Below are positions 1 to 8,711 of a stretch of 64,000 bases of DNA, one piece after another. The stretch's first letter is position 1. Each line of letters opens with the position of its first letter. The stretch is from an uncultured Oscillospiraceae bacterium (GTDB lineage Bacteria; Bacillota; Clostridia; Oscillospirales; Acutalibacteraceae), in NCBI GenBank assembly GCA_900552265.1, contig URZE01000003.1:1-64000 (forward strand), written 5' to 3'. The translations under genes were made by a program, and so were the position numbers. The notes below the pieces were generated by a model. The model was given only the letters and a program-made list of their open reading frames with translations. It was not told the origin of the DNA and made no database searches.

Positions 1-58
1 GCATGTGTTAGGCACGCCGCCAGCGTTCGTCCTGAGCCAGGATCAAACTCTCTAATTA
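1..58 (-). rRNA. rrs: 16S ribosomal RNA, 5' end only
   Basis: The reverse complement contains the universal bacterial 16S start region (AGAGTTTGATCCTGGCTCAG at 32-51), followed by the conserved GACGAACGCTGGCGGCGTGCC stretch. The gene reads leftwards out of the window, so only its first ~58 bases are present. The mature 5' end is placed about seven bases upstream of AGAGTTTG by analogy with E. coli numbering and may be off by a few bases. Confidence 0.97.
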
Positions 59-199
59 TTTATTTATTGGCTTTCGCCTTTAAATCTTAATCAGAGCTGT
101 TTGTGCTCTTTTCGATACACTGACTGTATCGTAATTTATTTTGTCCGAGATTCAAATCTCAAATTAATTACGGGTCTTAAAATACTTTGTCGTATTTTG

Positions 200-220
200 C
201 GTTGTTTAATTTTCAAGGTC
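200..220 (-). promoter_or_regulatory. boxA-like antitermination motif in the rRNA leader
   Basis: On the minus strand the leader reads GACCTTGAAAATTAAACAAC. This resembles the CTTTGAAAACTAAACAA leader element found upstream of 16S genes in Firmicutes, where it serves in Nus-dependent rRNA antitermination. It lies between the promoter and the 16S start, as expected. The assignment is by resemblance only. Confidence 0.5.
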
Positions 221-258
221 CTCTGCGCTTTCTTTTCTTCTCTCTCGAGCGCTTTTTT

Positions 259-288
259 ATATTATCATAATACCTTTATCTTTGTCAA
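259..288 (-). promoter_or_regulatory. rRNA operon promoter
   Basis: On the minus strand, TTGACA (283-288) and TAATAT (259-264) are separated by 18 bp. The element points at the 16S gene about 200 bp downstream, a usual distance for a Firmicutes rrn leader. No other gene could use it. Confidence 0.75.
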
Positions 289-449
289 TATATTTTTTTT
301 AAAAATTTTTTATTTTTTGAGTTTTTTATAATTTATTAATACTTTTATTATTTAAATAATTAATTTTTCACATTAAATCATATATCTATTCAAAAATCCA
401 ATGAGCCACAAAGTGGCTCACTTCATCCAACCAAATTCAAAATTTTTAG

Positions 450-2102
450 TTACTTCCAACGAAGCCACCCAAATGCTCCTTCTAATAAGCTTTTAGGTCT
501 AAAAGACTTAGCCATTTCTTGCAATTCGTCATATGCTTTTTTTCTTTCTTCAAAAGTTTTTCCATCGTCATTCAATATATAAACACAGCCATTATATTTA
601 TCCCGACTTTCTTCATCACTAAAACCACCATTTTTATCTAACCATTGTGTCGTTTCTACTGTGTCTTTTATCATTTCTTTCAACAACTGTTTTTCGTTAT
701 TATATTCAACAGTCACCGCAACTGGACTACTACTCGCTTTTGGAATGTTTACTATAGGTATCTTTTTATCTTCTCTTTTTCCGCTTCCTTGGCTATTTAC
801 GTTCTCTCCTGTTTCGTCAGCTATTGCCGCCTCAGCAGAATCTACATGCTCTGATCCTTCTTGGTTATCTCCTTCTACACCTCCTGCCGCTTCAGAAGGA
901 GGAAGAACTGCATCCTCTGATCCTTCTTGGTTATCTCCTCCTACGCCTCCTGCCGCTTCAGAAGGAGGAAGAACTGCATCCTCTGATCCTTCTTGGCTAC
1001 CTTCTTCTCCGCTTACTGCCGCTTCAGCAGAATCTACATGCTCTGATCCTTCTTGGTCATCTCCTTCTCCGCTTACCGCCGCTTCAGGAGCAGCTGCTTG
1101 CTCTAATTCTTCTTGGTTACCTCCTTCTCCGCTTACTGCCGCTTCAGGAGCAGCTGCTTGCTCAAATCTTTCGCTCTCCTCTGTTAACAAACTTGGGTCC
1201 ACATTATAATAACTACAAAATCCTTCTTTTGTTATACTACTATTCTTTCTTGATATAAATTCATATCTCTCTTTCCATGTATTTTCACCAAACTGCTTAA
1301 CTTCTTCTGGATTATTCGATATTTTCCTTAGTACTCTAGTTATCGCATCTCTTTGTTTCTTCTCCTCTTCTTTCTTCTCCTCTTCTTTTTTCTCTTCTTC
1401 TTTTTTCTCTTCTTCTTTTTTCTCTTCTTCTTTTTTCTCTTCTTTTTTCTCTTCTTCTTTTTTCTCTCCCTCTTCTCCTTCATCATCTGCTGTCAAATCA
1501 GGAGAAGCTACAGGATCGATTACCTTATTTTTATTTTTTTCTTTATGCTTATTAATAGCGAAAACAGTACCACTTCCCACTGCCAAAACAATTACAACGC
1601 ATAAAACCGGCTTAATCCACGGATGTTCCTTTAAAATTTTTGAAGTCTTTTCAAATCCTTCTTCACCTTTTTTTACTACAAACCTTTTCGCATCTCCAAT
1701 TTTTTCAATCACATAATTTACTTTCTCCATAATTGAACTTTTAATCCCAGTTTTATTTGTTTCTTCTCCATTTGTAGCATTTACGGGTATATTAGCACCT
1801 GTCGTCAACATCAATGTCGAAAGTACCGATGCCATACTTTTTGAAAGCATACCTTTACCACCGGCAATCATATCCATATCCTTTTCTTTAATTCTCCCTT
1901 TTTCCACAGCATTTGCTTTTTCTATAGCTAGATACTTTTCAATAATCTCCGCTATACAACTATCAAATTCTTTTTTTGTTATACTATTATCCCTTTTTAA
2001 TACAAATTCATATATCTCTTCCAATGTTTCTTGCTTCAAAAATTCGTCAATTTCTTCTTGATTCGTCAATACTTCCCTAAGTACTTTTTCTGATCTATTC
2101 AT
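450..2102 (-). CDS. repetitive protein with double-glycine leader and one membrane segment
   Basis: I do not recognise a known full-length family. The 550-residue product has several parts. Residues 1-82 are an acidic helical leader resembling Nif11-type leaders, ending KDMDMIAGG, the double-glycine processing motif of C39 exporters. Residues 84-109 are hydrophobic and signal-like, ending in PVNA. A membrane helix lies at about 163-184. A Lys/Glu run follows at 212-250. Residues 254-295 look like a second copy of leader residues 7-46 (shared VLR, N.EE, YEF, SITK). Six acidic, Ala/Gly-rich repeats of about 20-24 residues occupy 317-430, and a helical C-terminus ends WLRWK. The start follows AAAGGA with a 10-base spacer and has a perfect consensus promoter. 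The inferred role is an exported, surface-associated substrate of the NHLM-type transporter encoded at 47-52 kb. Signal-peptide export is an alternative. Confidence 0.8.
   Translation of the reverse strand: MNRSEKVLREVLTNQEEIDEFLKQETLEEIYEFVLKRDNSITKKEFDSCIAEIIEKYLAIEKANAVEKGRIKEKDMDMIAGGKGMLSKSMASVLSTLMLTTGANIPVNATNGEETNKTGIKSSIMEKVNYVIEKIGDAKRFVVKKGEEGFEKTSKILKEHPWIKPVLCVVIVLAVGSGTVFAINKHKEKNKNKVIDPVASPDLTADDEGEEGEKKEEEKKEEKKEEEKKEEEKKEEEKKEEEKKEEEKKQRDAITRVLRKISNNPEEVKQFGENTWKERYEFISRKNSSITKEGFCSYYNVDPSLLTEESERFEQAAAPEAAVSGEGGNQEELEQAAAPEAAVSGEGDDQEGSEHVDSAEAAVSGEEGSQEGSEDAVLPPSEAAGGVGGDNQEGSEDAVLPPSEAAGGVEGDNQEGSEHVDSAEAAIADETGENVNSQGSGKREDKKIPIVNIPKASSSPVAVTVEYNNEKQLLKEMIKDTVETTQWLDKNGGFSDEESRDKYNGCVYILNDDGKTFEERKKAYDELQEMAKSFRPKSLLEGAFGWLRWK
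813..1154 (-). repeat. six tandem ~60-72-bp coding repeats
   Basis: Imperfect direct repeats encode units such as QAAAPEAAVSGEGGNQEE, EHVDSAEAAVSGEEGSQEGS and EDAVLPPSEAAGGVGGDNQ. Adjacent units are nearly identical at the DNA level, for example the two PPSEAAGG copies, which suggests recent expansion by unequal recombination or slippage. They lie inside the double-glycine leader gene and keep its frame. Confidence 0.85.
1353..1469 (-). repeat. low-complexity Lys/Glu-rich coding repeat
   Basis: Short (GAA/AAA)-rich units encode KKEEE repeated about eight times. They form a charged, probably helical spacer between the membrane helix and the internal leader-like domain. Repeats of this kind are prone to length change between strains. 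Confidence 0.85.
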
Positions 2103-2146
2103 TTAATCACATTCCTTTCAATTTTATTACTTATTAAACAATTTAA

Positions 2147-2175
2147 ATTATATATATTATTTTAAAATATGTCAA
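2147..2175 (-). promoter_or_regulatory. consensus sigma-A promoter of the double-glycine leader gene
   Basis: The minus strand has TTGACA (2170-2175), exactly 17 bp, then TATAAT (2147-2152). This is a perfect match to the vegetative consensus 45 bp upstream of the start codon. It suggests strong, constitutive expression unless a repressor acts. Confidence 0.85.
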
Positions 2176-2235
2176 TTTATATTTATTTTTTATCAATTTA
2201 ATATTTATTTTTTGAATAAAATTTAAATTTAATCA

Positions 2236-4818
2236 TCAAAACTTTAAGATCTCCTCGATGGCAGTTAAAATTTCATTTATACCAATTTTACTTCCACCAG
2301 TGGCAATTTTTTTATTTCCTCCACCTTTTCCGTTTATCTTTTCCATAATCTTTGACAATATAACATTTGCGGGATGTAATCTCACGCAACTATCCGAAAC
2401 AGCTACAATAATCTGTTTTTTCTCAGTTCCCGCTACGCACACAATTATCCCGGACACGCTATTGGCAATTTTATCGACTTCGTTAATCAACTTCTTATCT
2501 GACTGTTCAAGTACTATATATCCAGTCTTAATATCTTCGGAATTTTTCACAAAAGAAATATCAGACTCATTCAAGGAAATATTCTTTGGTTTAACAGATT
2601 CATTTGCAGACAATCGACTATTCAATTTATCTAATATGTTTTCCGGCTTCACTTTAAGCATTTTTGCAATTTTATTAACACTCAGTATCCTGCTTTGAAC
2701 ATATTCAATTGCCTCAGAACCCGTTACTGCCGTAATTCTTTTCATTCCTTTTCCGATTCCTTCAGTCGAAAGGATCGTAAATAATCCTATATTTCCTGTT
2801 CTTTCGGTGTGTGTACCTCCACAAAGTTCGCTGGATATATCAGAATAAGTCACAACACGAACATTTTCTCCGTATTTATTTTCAAAAAGTGCTATAGCAC
2901 CGCGAGATATAGCGTCAGAAAGTTTCATTATTTCTACTTTTCTCTCAATATTTTCTCTTATATATGCATTTACAAGTTTTTCAATTTTAAATATCTCTTC
3001 GTCACCCATGCAGAAATCACAGTTAAAATCAAATCTAAGTTTTTTATCGTCAACTTTCGAACCTGCTTGATGAATATTTTTTCCATACAAGCTCCTAAGA
3101 GCACTCTGAAGCAAATGTACTGCTGTATGATTGCATGCAGTATTTTTACGTTTTTCGACGTCAATTTTAGAGATCACAATATCTCCACTTTTAATTATTC
3201 CAGATTCAACTTTTCCAAAATGCACAAACACCCCTTCAGAAACTTTTTTCACGTCAGTTACTTTAAACTTACAGTTGTCATTCATCAAATAACCACTGTC
3301 TGCGCACTGACCTCCAGACTGAGCGTAAAAACACGATCTATCCAAAACAATAGCTGCTGATTCTCCCTCACTTATTTTTGAACATAATTCTTTATCAACT
3401 ATTATTTTCAAAATTTCCGATTTGCATTCAAAACGTTCGTAACCCACAAAATCTGTTGAAGAACAATCAGAAATTAACTGTGATATTACATTTGTAGAAT
3501 TCGAACTATCCGCTCCCGAAATATTTTTTGATTTTTCTTTGTGTTCAGAAAGCTTTTTTTCAAATCCTTCTTTATCTGTTTTCATATTATTGTCTTTCGC
3601 ATATCCCAAAATAATATCAAACGGCAATCCATAAGTAGTAACCAACTCAAAGGCTTCTTCCCCGCTTATGAAATTTCCCACTTCTTTGATATGTTCAAGA
3701 CGTTCCAGTCCTTTTTCAAGAACTTTTTTAAACTGCTCATGTTCTTTCTTAAATTCTGCAATTATATATTTTTTGTTATCCTTAAATCTTGGAAAAATAT
3801 CTACGTAATTTTCAATTATAAATTCAATAACATCTACAAGATTAAAATCAAAAATTTTATTTTTAGCTAAAATCATCATACATCTGCGAATTAACTTGCG
3901 TGGTATATATCCTCTGCCCTCATTTGACGGAGCAACGTTTTCCGACAATATCAGAGCAGTAGTCCTCATATGATCAGTTATTATCAAAATTTCTTTTTCG
4001 GTAACAGAAGAATTTTTTAAAATTTTACTTTCTAAAAATTTCTTTATGGGATTTAAAAGGTCTGTATCATAGACAGTTGAATATCCACCCAAAACCATTG
4101 AAAGTCTCTCAAGACCCGCTCCTGTATCAACACTTGTAAAACTCAGCTTACTGAACGAACCGTCTGCATTTTTATTAAGCTGCATGAAAACTCCTGCGTT
4201 CCATATCTCTATGTAACGTTTTTTAGTATCAAATTCTCCGCCCGGAACATATTCCAATCCCTCACCTGTATCGTAAAAAATTTCGGTACAAGGTCCACAA
4301 GGACCTGTTTCAGCCGTAGGGCCCCAGAAATTATCCTCTTTCGGACATTTTATTATATGACTTTCCGGCATCCCTACTTTCTTCCAGTATTCATAAGACT
4401 CGCTATCCCAGGGAAGTCCTATTTCTTCATCCCCCGAAAACACCGTAACATAAAGTTTATTTTTTGGAATTTTCAAACTTTCGGTTAAAAACTCAAACGC
4501 AAGAGATATTGCCTTTTCTTTCAGATAATCGTTTATAGACCAGCTGCCAAGCATCTGAAAACTTGTAAGATGATGCTTATCTCCTATGGAATCTATATCT
4601 ATTGTTCGAATACATGGTTGCACATCACAAAGACGAGGGTAGGGAGGCTTTTCTACTCCTGTAAAATAATTTTTAATGGGAGCCATTCCGGAATTAATAA
4701 AAAGTAATGTGGGATCATTCTTCGGAATTATCGAAGAATCCTCTATTTCCATGTGATCTTTATTTTTGAAAAAATCTAAAAATTTATTTTTTATTTCTAC
4801 AGATGACATCTTTTTCAT
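2236..4818 (-). CDS. alaS: alanine--tRNA ligase
   Basis: This class II synthetase charges tRNA-Ala in the cytoplasm. The 860-residue product has the usual AlaRS length and order. The N-terminal aminoacylation core includes FLFINSGMAPIKNYFTG-type motif and HHLTSFQMLGSWSINDY. The tRNA-binding domain follows, then the editing domain with HTAVH (about residues 560-570) and CGGTH (about 660), and the C-terminal C-Ala region with a glycine-rich GKGGGNKKIATGG. These are the zinc/editing signatures of the family. A sigma-A promoter lies just upstream, and I saw no T-box leader in the short upstream gap. It is transcribed alone or with little else. The start ATG follows GAGAGG with a roughly 10-base spacer. 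Confidence 0.97.
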   Translation of the reverse strand: MKKMSSVEIKNKFLDFFKNKDHMEIEDSSIIPKNDPTLLFINSGMAPIKNYFTGVEKPPYPRLCDVQPCIRTIDIDSIGDKHHLTSFQMLGSWSINDYLKEKAISLAFEFLTESLKIPKNKLYVTVFSGDEEIGLPWDSESYEYWKKVGMPESHIIKCPKEDNFWGPTAETGPCGPCTEIFYDTGEGLEYVPGGEFDTKKRYIEIWNAGVFMQLNKNADGSFSKLSFTSVDTGAGLERLSMVLGGYSTVYDTDLLNPIKKFLESKILKNSSVTEKEILIITDHMRTTALILSENVAPSNEGRGYIPRKLIRRCMMILAKNKIFDFNLVDVIEFIIENYVDIFPRFKDNKKYIIAEFKKEHEQFKKVLEKGLERLEHIKEVGNFISGEEAFELVTTYGLPFDIILGYAKDNNMKTDKEGFEKKLSEHKEKSKNISGADSSNSTNVISQLISDCSSTDFVGYERFECKSEILKIIVDKELCSKISEGESAAIVLDRSCFYAQSGGQCADSGYLMNDNCKFKVTDVKKVSEGVFVHFGKVESGIIKSGDIVISKIDVEKRKNTACNHTAVHLLQSALRSLYGKNIHQAGSKVDDKKLRFDFNCDFCMGDEEIFKIEKLVNAYIRENIERKVEIMKLSDAISRGAIALFENKYGENVRVVTYSDISSELCGGTHTERTGNIGLFTILSTEGIGKGMKRITAVTGSEAIEYVQSRILSVNKIAKMLKVKPENILDKLNSRLSANESVKPKNISLNESDISFVKNSEDIKTGYIVLEQSDKKLINEVDKIANSVSGIIVCVAGTEKKQIIVAVSDSCVRLHPANVILSKIMEKINGKGGGNKKIATGGSKIGINEILTAIEEILKF

Positions 4819-4856
4819 TTTATTTTTTCCTCTCTTAATAATTCTCTTATCTATTT

Positions 4857-4885
4857 ATTATAAAAATTAAAATTCAATAAATCAA
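4857..4885 (-). promoter_or_regulatory. alaS promoter
   Basis: Minus-strand TTGATT (4880-4885), a 17-bp spacer and TATAAT (4857-4862) lie about 40 bp upstream of the alaS start. Confidence 0.65.
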
Positions 4886-4941
4886 GCAAAGGAAATCAAG
4901 ATTAAATCCAATAAACTTCGCATAAAAAATACTCAGTTAAA

Positions 4942-4979
4942 TAAAAAAGCCTTCCTTACCGATATCGATAAGAAAAGCC
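4942..4979 (-). terminator. intrinsic terminator after the Cys-rich gene
   Basis: On the minus strand a 13-bp stem (GCTTTTCTTATCG with CGGTAAGGAAGGC, some G-T pairs) with an ATAT loop is followed by six T residues. It lies 30 bp downstream of the stop codon of the gene at 5008-5838 and upstream of the alaS promoter. Confidence 0.8.
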
Positions 4980-5007
4980 ATAAAAAATCTTATTTTTATA
5001 TCAAAAG

Positions 5008-5838
5008 CTAAACCGTTTCACCGCCACAGCAACTCTTAGAACAATTTCCTACCGTGTCGTCCAATGTACGAGGTGGGAAAAATTCTTCAGTCGGGAACTC
5101 TATTCTACTGAAAAGGTCACAAGGATTATCTGTAGACGTTACGCACTCTTTCTTAGGCATACAGAAGTCATATGCAGGAATACGCATTTGAACATTGCGC
5201 TCAATTTGTACTATTGTAAATAATCCTAATGTTACAGCGACAGTTTTATTCACATTGCCGCTCCTCACAAATTCTCCACCAAATCTTCTACATATACATT
5301 CGGGTACTCTACACTGAGGTTGATGAGAACATTCACAAGGATTACATAATTTTGCCGCAAGTGCTACAGGATCAGCCACTTGTACAGTTGCTTTAGGTAA
5401 ATTTCTCGAAGCAGCGTTTTGTAAATCAGTATCATTCGCAACATAATCAGACGTAAATATTCTGACATTTCCTTCACTTCCGTAAAGAACTACTTTTTTA
5501 TTGAACACGCATAACCCTGAAACTGAAGCGGGCATAACAGTAGGTGCAACAAATGCTTCAAGTTCTACTTCGAAAAAGAATGTCATATCTACCGAATAAT
5601 ATCCTTTTCTAAACGGTATTGCTTCAAGGTCAATATAAGTTGTAATTACATCTACATTCTTTACTCTTACACTTGTGGCCTGGTCGATAATATGTTGTGC
5701 CGGCTCACTGAAATTAACTCTTAAATTTTCCAAGCAATCTTTATCTGCACAAGAATCATATACTCTATAAGCATCGATACATACAGATTCCTTAAATTGA
5801 CTGTCTTGGCATGAGAACGAAGAAAAACTCTCTGTCAT
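5008..5838 (-). CDS. Cys-rich protein of unknown function
   Basis: I cannot assign a function. The 276-residue product has about 20 cysteines in clusters: an N-terminal SCQD/VCID/SCADKDC group, a central CNPCECSHQPQCRVPECICRR cluster (about residues 166-187) and a C-terminal CSKSCCGG. The middle is predicted beta-rich, with many alternating hydrophobic residues and no signal peptide or membrane helix. The start ATG follows a GGGGGG ribosome site. It is monocistronic, with its own terminator. The cysteine pattern without a secretion signal would suit a metal-binding or cross-linked assembly protein such as a spore-coat component. That idea rests only on composition and on the sporulating host. 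Confidence 0.85.
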   Translation of the reverse strand: MTESFSSFSCQDSQFKESVCIDAYRVYDSCADKDCLENLRVNFSEPAQHIIDQATSVRVKNVDVITTYIDLEAIPFRKGYYSVDMTFFFEVELEAFVAPTVMPASVSGLCVFNKKVVLYGSEGNVRIFTSDYVANDTDLQNAASRNLPKATVQVADPVALAAKLCNPCECSHQPQCRVPECICRRFGGEFVRSGNVNKTVAVTLGLFTIVQIERNVQMRIPAYDFCMPKKECVTSTDNPCDLFSRIEFPTEEFFPPRTLDDTVGNCSKSCCGGETV

Positions 5839-5977
5839 ATAAAAATCCCCCCATAAATATTAACGGGTGTTAAACATATTAAAGTCATTAAAATTGTATC
5901 TAAAATTACAATGTTAACTGTCCCGAAATTGAAATTCTTGTTTTCAATACCATATTATGGAGAGAATTTTATTTATG

Positions 5978-8407
5978 TTACTTCTTATATATTTTCTTAA
6001 GATGTGCGTAATTAGCCATCAACTTTTTTAAACCTACGTTTTCGAATAAAATTTCAAGCATAGCGTCTCCCGCCATAGGTGTAACGGATATGATTTCTCC
6101 CTTTCCGAATTTCTTATGTTCAACTATATCTTGAGGAGCAAAATCGCCCTTAGAAAACGATTCTTTAGTTCCTCCGGCAATTCCTCCGAAATGATGTGCT
6201 GCCAAAACTGACCTTGCACGCAATTCTTGAGCTGAACGTGGGCACGTTTCTCCTTTGCCCAAAGCTTTCCAATCACGAGATTTACTTTTTTCCAAAAGAC
6301 TTTCGGGTATTTCTCCTAAAAAGCGAGATGGTTTATTATGTGATGTACTTCCGAAAAGCATACGACTATCTGAATTGAGTATATAAAGTTTTCTGCGTGA
6401 ACGTGTTATTCCAACATAAGCTAAACGTCTTTCTTCTTCAACATCATCACTATTCATGGATTGAAGTCCCGGGAATATTCCTTCTTCAAATCCCGGTAAA
6501 AATACTACAGGGAATTCAAGTCCTTTAGCTGAATGTAAAGTCATCATAACCACTGCATCAGAATTTTCATCGTAATTATCTATATCCGACAACAACGACA
6601 CTTCTTCCAAAAATCCTGAAAGAGTAGCATTTTCTCCCGCATCTTCTTCGTATTTTACAATATTACTCAGCAATTCTTTGACATTCTCTATTCTTGATTC
6701 CGAACTATCTTTATCCGCTTTAAGATAAGATATATAATCCGTCCTCTCAAGAATCATTTCATAAAGTTCGTGAATAGATATTTTGGGAGACAAGGAGGCT
6801 TCAATTAAACCATCTATGAGTTCCGAAAAAGCCCTTAATTTTATTGAAACCCTTTGTAAACTGTCATAAGCTTCGCAATTTCTTATGACTTCCAAAAGCG
6901 TTATTCCTTCTTGTTCAGCTAACTCTGCAGCTTGAGAAATTGTTCTTTCACCAATAGATCTACGTGGTTGATTGATTATCCTTTTAAGTCTTATTTCATC
7001 TTGAGGATTATTTATGACGCTCAAATACGCCATCATGTCACGTACTTCTTTTCTTTCGTAGAAACGAAGTCCTCCCAAAATGCGGTATGGTATTCCGGAT
7101 TTCATAAATACTTTTTCAATTACATTTGACTGCGAATTCATCCTATAAAGTATTGCAAATTCAGAGTAGTTCGATCCCCTTGCTACGGCATCTTGTACAG
7201 CTTCTGAAATATAATCGGCTTCATCATGTTCACTATATGCAGTGTGAACTCTTATTTTTTCGCCCGCTTCATTTTCAGTCCACAATGTTTTACCTTTGCG
7301 TCCTGTATTATTTTCAATTACTGCATTTGCTGCATCCAAGATATTTTTTGTAGATCTATAATTTTGCTCAAGCCGTATGAGTTTCGCACCCGGGAAATTT
7401 TCTTCAAAATCTCTTATATTTGCAATCGTGGCTCCGCGAAATTTATAAATACTCTGGTCATCATCTCCAACCACACACAAATTATTATTCTTTTCCGCCA
7501 AAGTTTTAATAAGCACGTATTGGGCATAGTTTGTATCCTGGTACTCATCTACCAGTATATACTTGAACTTATTTTGATACTTCTCCAAAATTTCCGGACA
7601 TGTTTTGAACAATTTAATTGTGTTGACAATCAAATCATCAAAATCCATCGCATCCGAATCGAAAAGTTTTTTCTGATACAATTCGTAAATTTGAGCAATA
7701 GCCGCAGTTCTGTAGTCTCCATAAGTTCTTTGTCTATATTCTGCGCAATCCATAAGATTGTCCTTAGCTCTCGATATTTCGTATCTTATGGATTTATATG
7801 ACAAAAGCTTATCATCCAGTTTGAGGTTTTTTTCGCATTCTTTTATCAATTTTTTCGAATCTTCGTCATCATATACAACAAAATGATTTGAATAACCAAG
7901 CCTGTCCGCATGCATTCTGAGAATACGTGCACACATCGAATGAAAAGTAGAAGCCCATACTTCCTTTCCTTCTTCACCCAAAACATCAAGAAGACGAGAT
8001 TTGAGTTCGTTTGCAGCTTTGTTTGTAAAAGTTATTGCCAATATGTTCCACGGGTTTATTCTGCTGTTTGTTATTATATCTCTTACTTTCTCGGCCCCTT
8101 CTCCTGAATCATAGGCCTGCTGCATTAATTCAACTGCTTCTTCGGTGGTATTTTCCGGAACGTTTGGATTTGTATACGCATCTCCGTAATTTACCATATT
8201 TACTATACGATTAACTATCGCCGTAGTTTTTCCACTTCCCGCTCCGGCCAAGACTATAACCGGTCCATTAACGTTAAATACGGCATTTTGCTGATTGCTG
8301 TTCATATTCGAAAAACTGCGTTCCAGCAATTTTCTACGCAATTTAATAAATTTTTTTTCTAACTCTTTTTTCAATTCATGCACCGCCATGTTAAGAGCAC
8401 AAAACAT
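5978..8407 (-). CDS. pcrA: UvrD/PcrA-type ATP-dependent DNA helicase
   Basis: This superfamily 1A 3'-5' helicase acts in DNA repair and in clearing replication conflicts. Visible motifs in order are the Q-motif (NSNQQNAVF), Walker A (AGAGSGKT, about residue 55), motif Ia (AITFTNKAA), Walker B (YILVDEYQDTN), motif III (VGDDDQSIYKFRGA), motif IV (LEQNYRS), motif V (VMMTLHSAKGLEFP) and motif VI (EERRLAYVGITRS). The 809-residue length fits PcrA (700-800), and the C-terminal tail has the PcrA-like HKKFGKGEI segment. The start is uncertain. ATG codons at 8407, 8389 and 8305 all lack a clear ribosome site, and the region between 8407 and 8305 is longer than in most relatives. Confidence 0.93.
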   Translation of the reverse strand: MFCALNMAVHELKKELEKKFIKLRRKLLERSFSNMNSNQQNAVFNVNGPVIVLAGAGSGKTTAIVNRIVNMVNYGDAYTNPNVPENTTEEAVELMQQAYDSGEGAEKVRDIITNSRINPWNILAITFTNKAANELKSRLLDVLGEEGKEVWASTFHSMCARILRMHADRLGYSNHFVVYDDEDSKKLIKECEKNLKLDDKLLSYKSIRYEISRAKDNLMDCAEYRQRTYGDYRTAAIAQIYELYQKKLFDSDAMDFDDLIVNTIKLFKTCPEILEKYQNKFKYILVDEYQDTNYAQYVLIKTLAEKNNNLCVVGDDDQSIYKFRGATIANIRDFEENFPGAKLIRLEQNYRSTKNILDAANAVIENNTGRKGKTLWTENEAGEKIRVHTAYSEHDEADYISEAVQDAVARGSNYSEFAILYRMNSQSNVIEKVFMKSGIPYRILGGLRFYERKEVRDMMAYLSVINNPQDEIRLKRIINQPRRSIGERTISQAAELAEQEGITLLEVIRNCEAYDSLQRVSIKLRAFSELIDGLIEASLSPKISIHELYEMILERTDYISYLKADKDSSESRIENVKELLSNIVKYEEDAGENATLSGFLEEVSLLSDIDNYDENSDAVVMMTLHSAKGLEFPVVFLPGFEEGIFPGLQSMNSDDVEEERRLAYVGITRSRRKLYILNSDSRMLFGSTSHNKPSRFLGEIPESLLEKSKSRDWKALGKGETCPRSAQELRARSVLAAHHFGGIAGGTKESFSKGDFAPQDIVEHKKFGKGEIISVTPMAGDAMLEILFENVGLKKLMANYAHLKKIYKK

Positions 8408-8682
8408 CCAATTTACATTAAAATTAATCCTTTAGCTCTCAGTATTTTCTTTCTATTTTACACCTTTTTTACTTAAAAATCAACGGTCATAATTGCTCAA
8501 AGGAATCTTACATTTAAAGCTTTCGGATATTTAGAAAATTTAAAAATAACTGATTAAATAATTTTATAATATTTTCCTTAAATTTATTTTTTATTTACAA
8601 CTTATACAGTATTAAATTATATTCAAAAACAAAATTATTCCTAATTTTTACCATTATTTTTACAATTATATCTACGAAAAAT
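8408..8682. other. intergenic gap, no gene seen
   Basis: AT-rich sequence between the helicase gene and the ricT terminator. I see no ORF with a ribosome site, no convincing RNA and no clear promoter. The helicase promoter should lie here but has no good consensus match. Confidence 0.5.
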
Positions 8683-8705
8683 AATAAGCAGGTCCGTAAA
8701 CCTGC
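8683..8705 (-). terminator. terminator of the decarboxylase-darA-holB-ricT operon
   Basis: On the minus strand the stem GCAGGT/ACCTGC with a TTACGG loop is followed by TTATTATTTTT. It begins a few bases after the ricT stop. Confidence 0.7.
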
Positions 8706-8711
8706 AAAACT

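Noticed and set aside
101..331. 76-codon frame in the rRNA leader
   Set aside because: It lies on the opposite strand to the rRNA leader and promoter, has no ribosome site, and its composition reflects the AT-rich upstream region.
661..1258. Two plus-strand open frames of 144-182 codons with Pro/Leu/Ser-rich repeats
   Set aside because: They are the antisense of the tandem repeats in the leader-protein gene at 450-2102, which lacks stops in several frames because of its composition. No ribosome site.
1353..1475. Short direct repeats that could suggest a CRISPR array
   Set aside because: The unit is a GAA/AAA codon repeat without spacers, in frame with a coding sequence.
4819..5007. Search for a T-box riboswitch upstream of alaS
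   Set aside because: The leader is about 40 bp from promoter to start, too short, and has no T-box core sequence.
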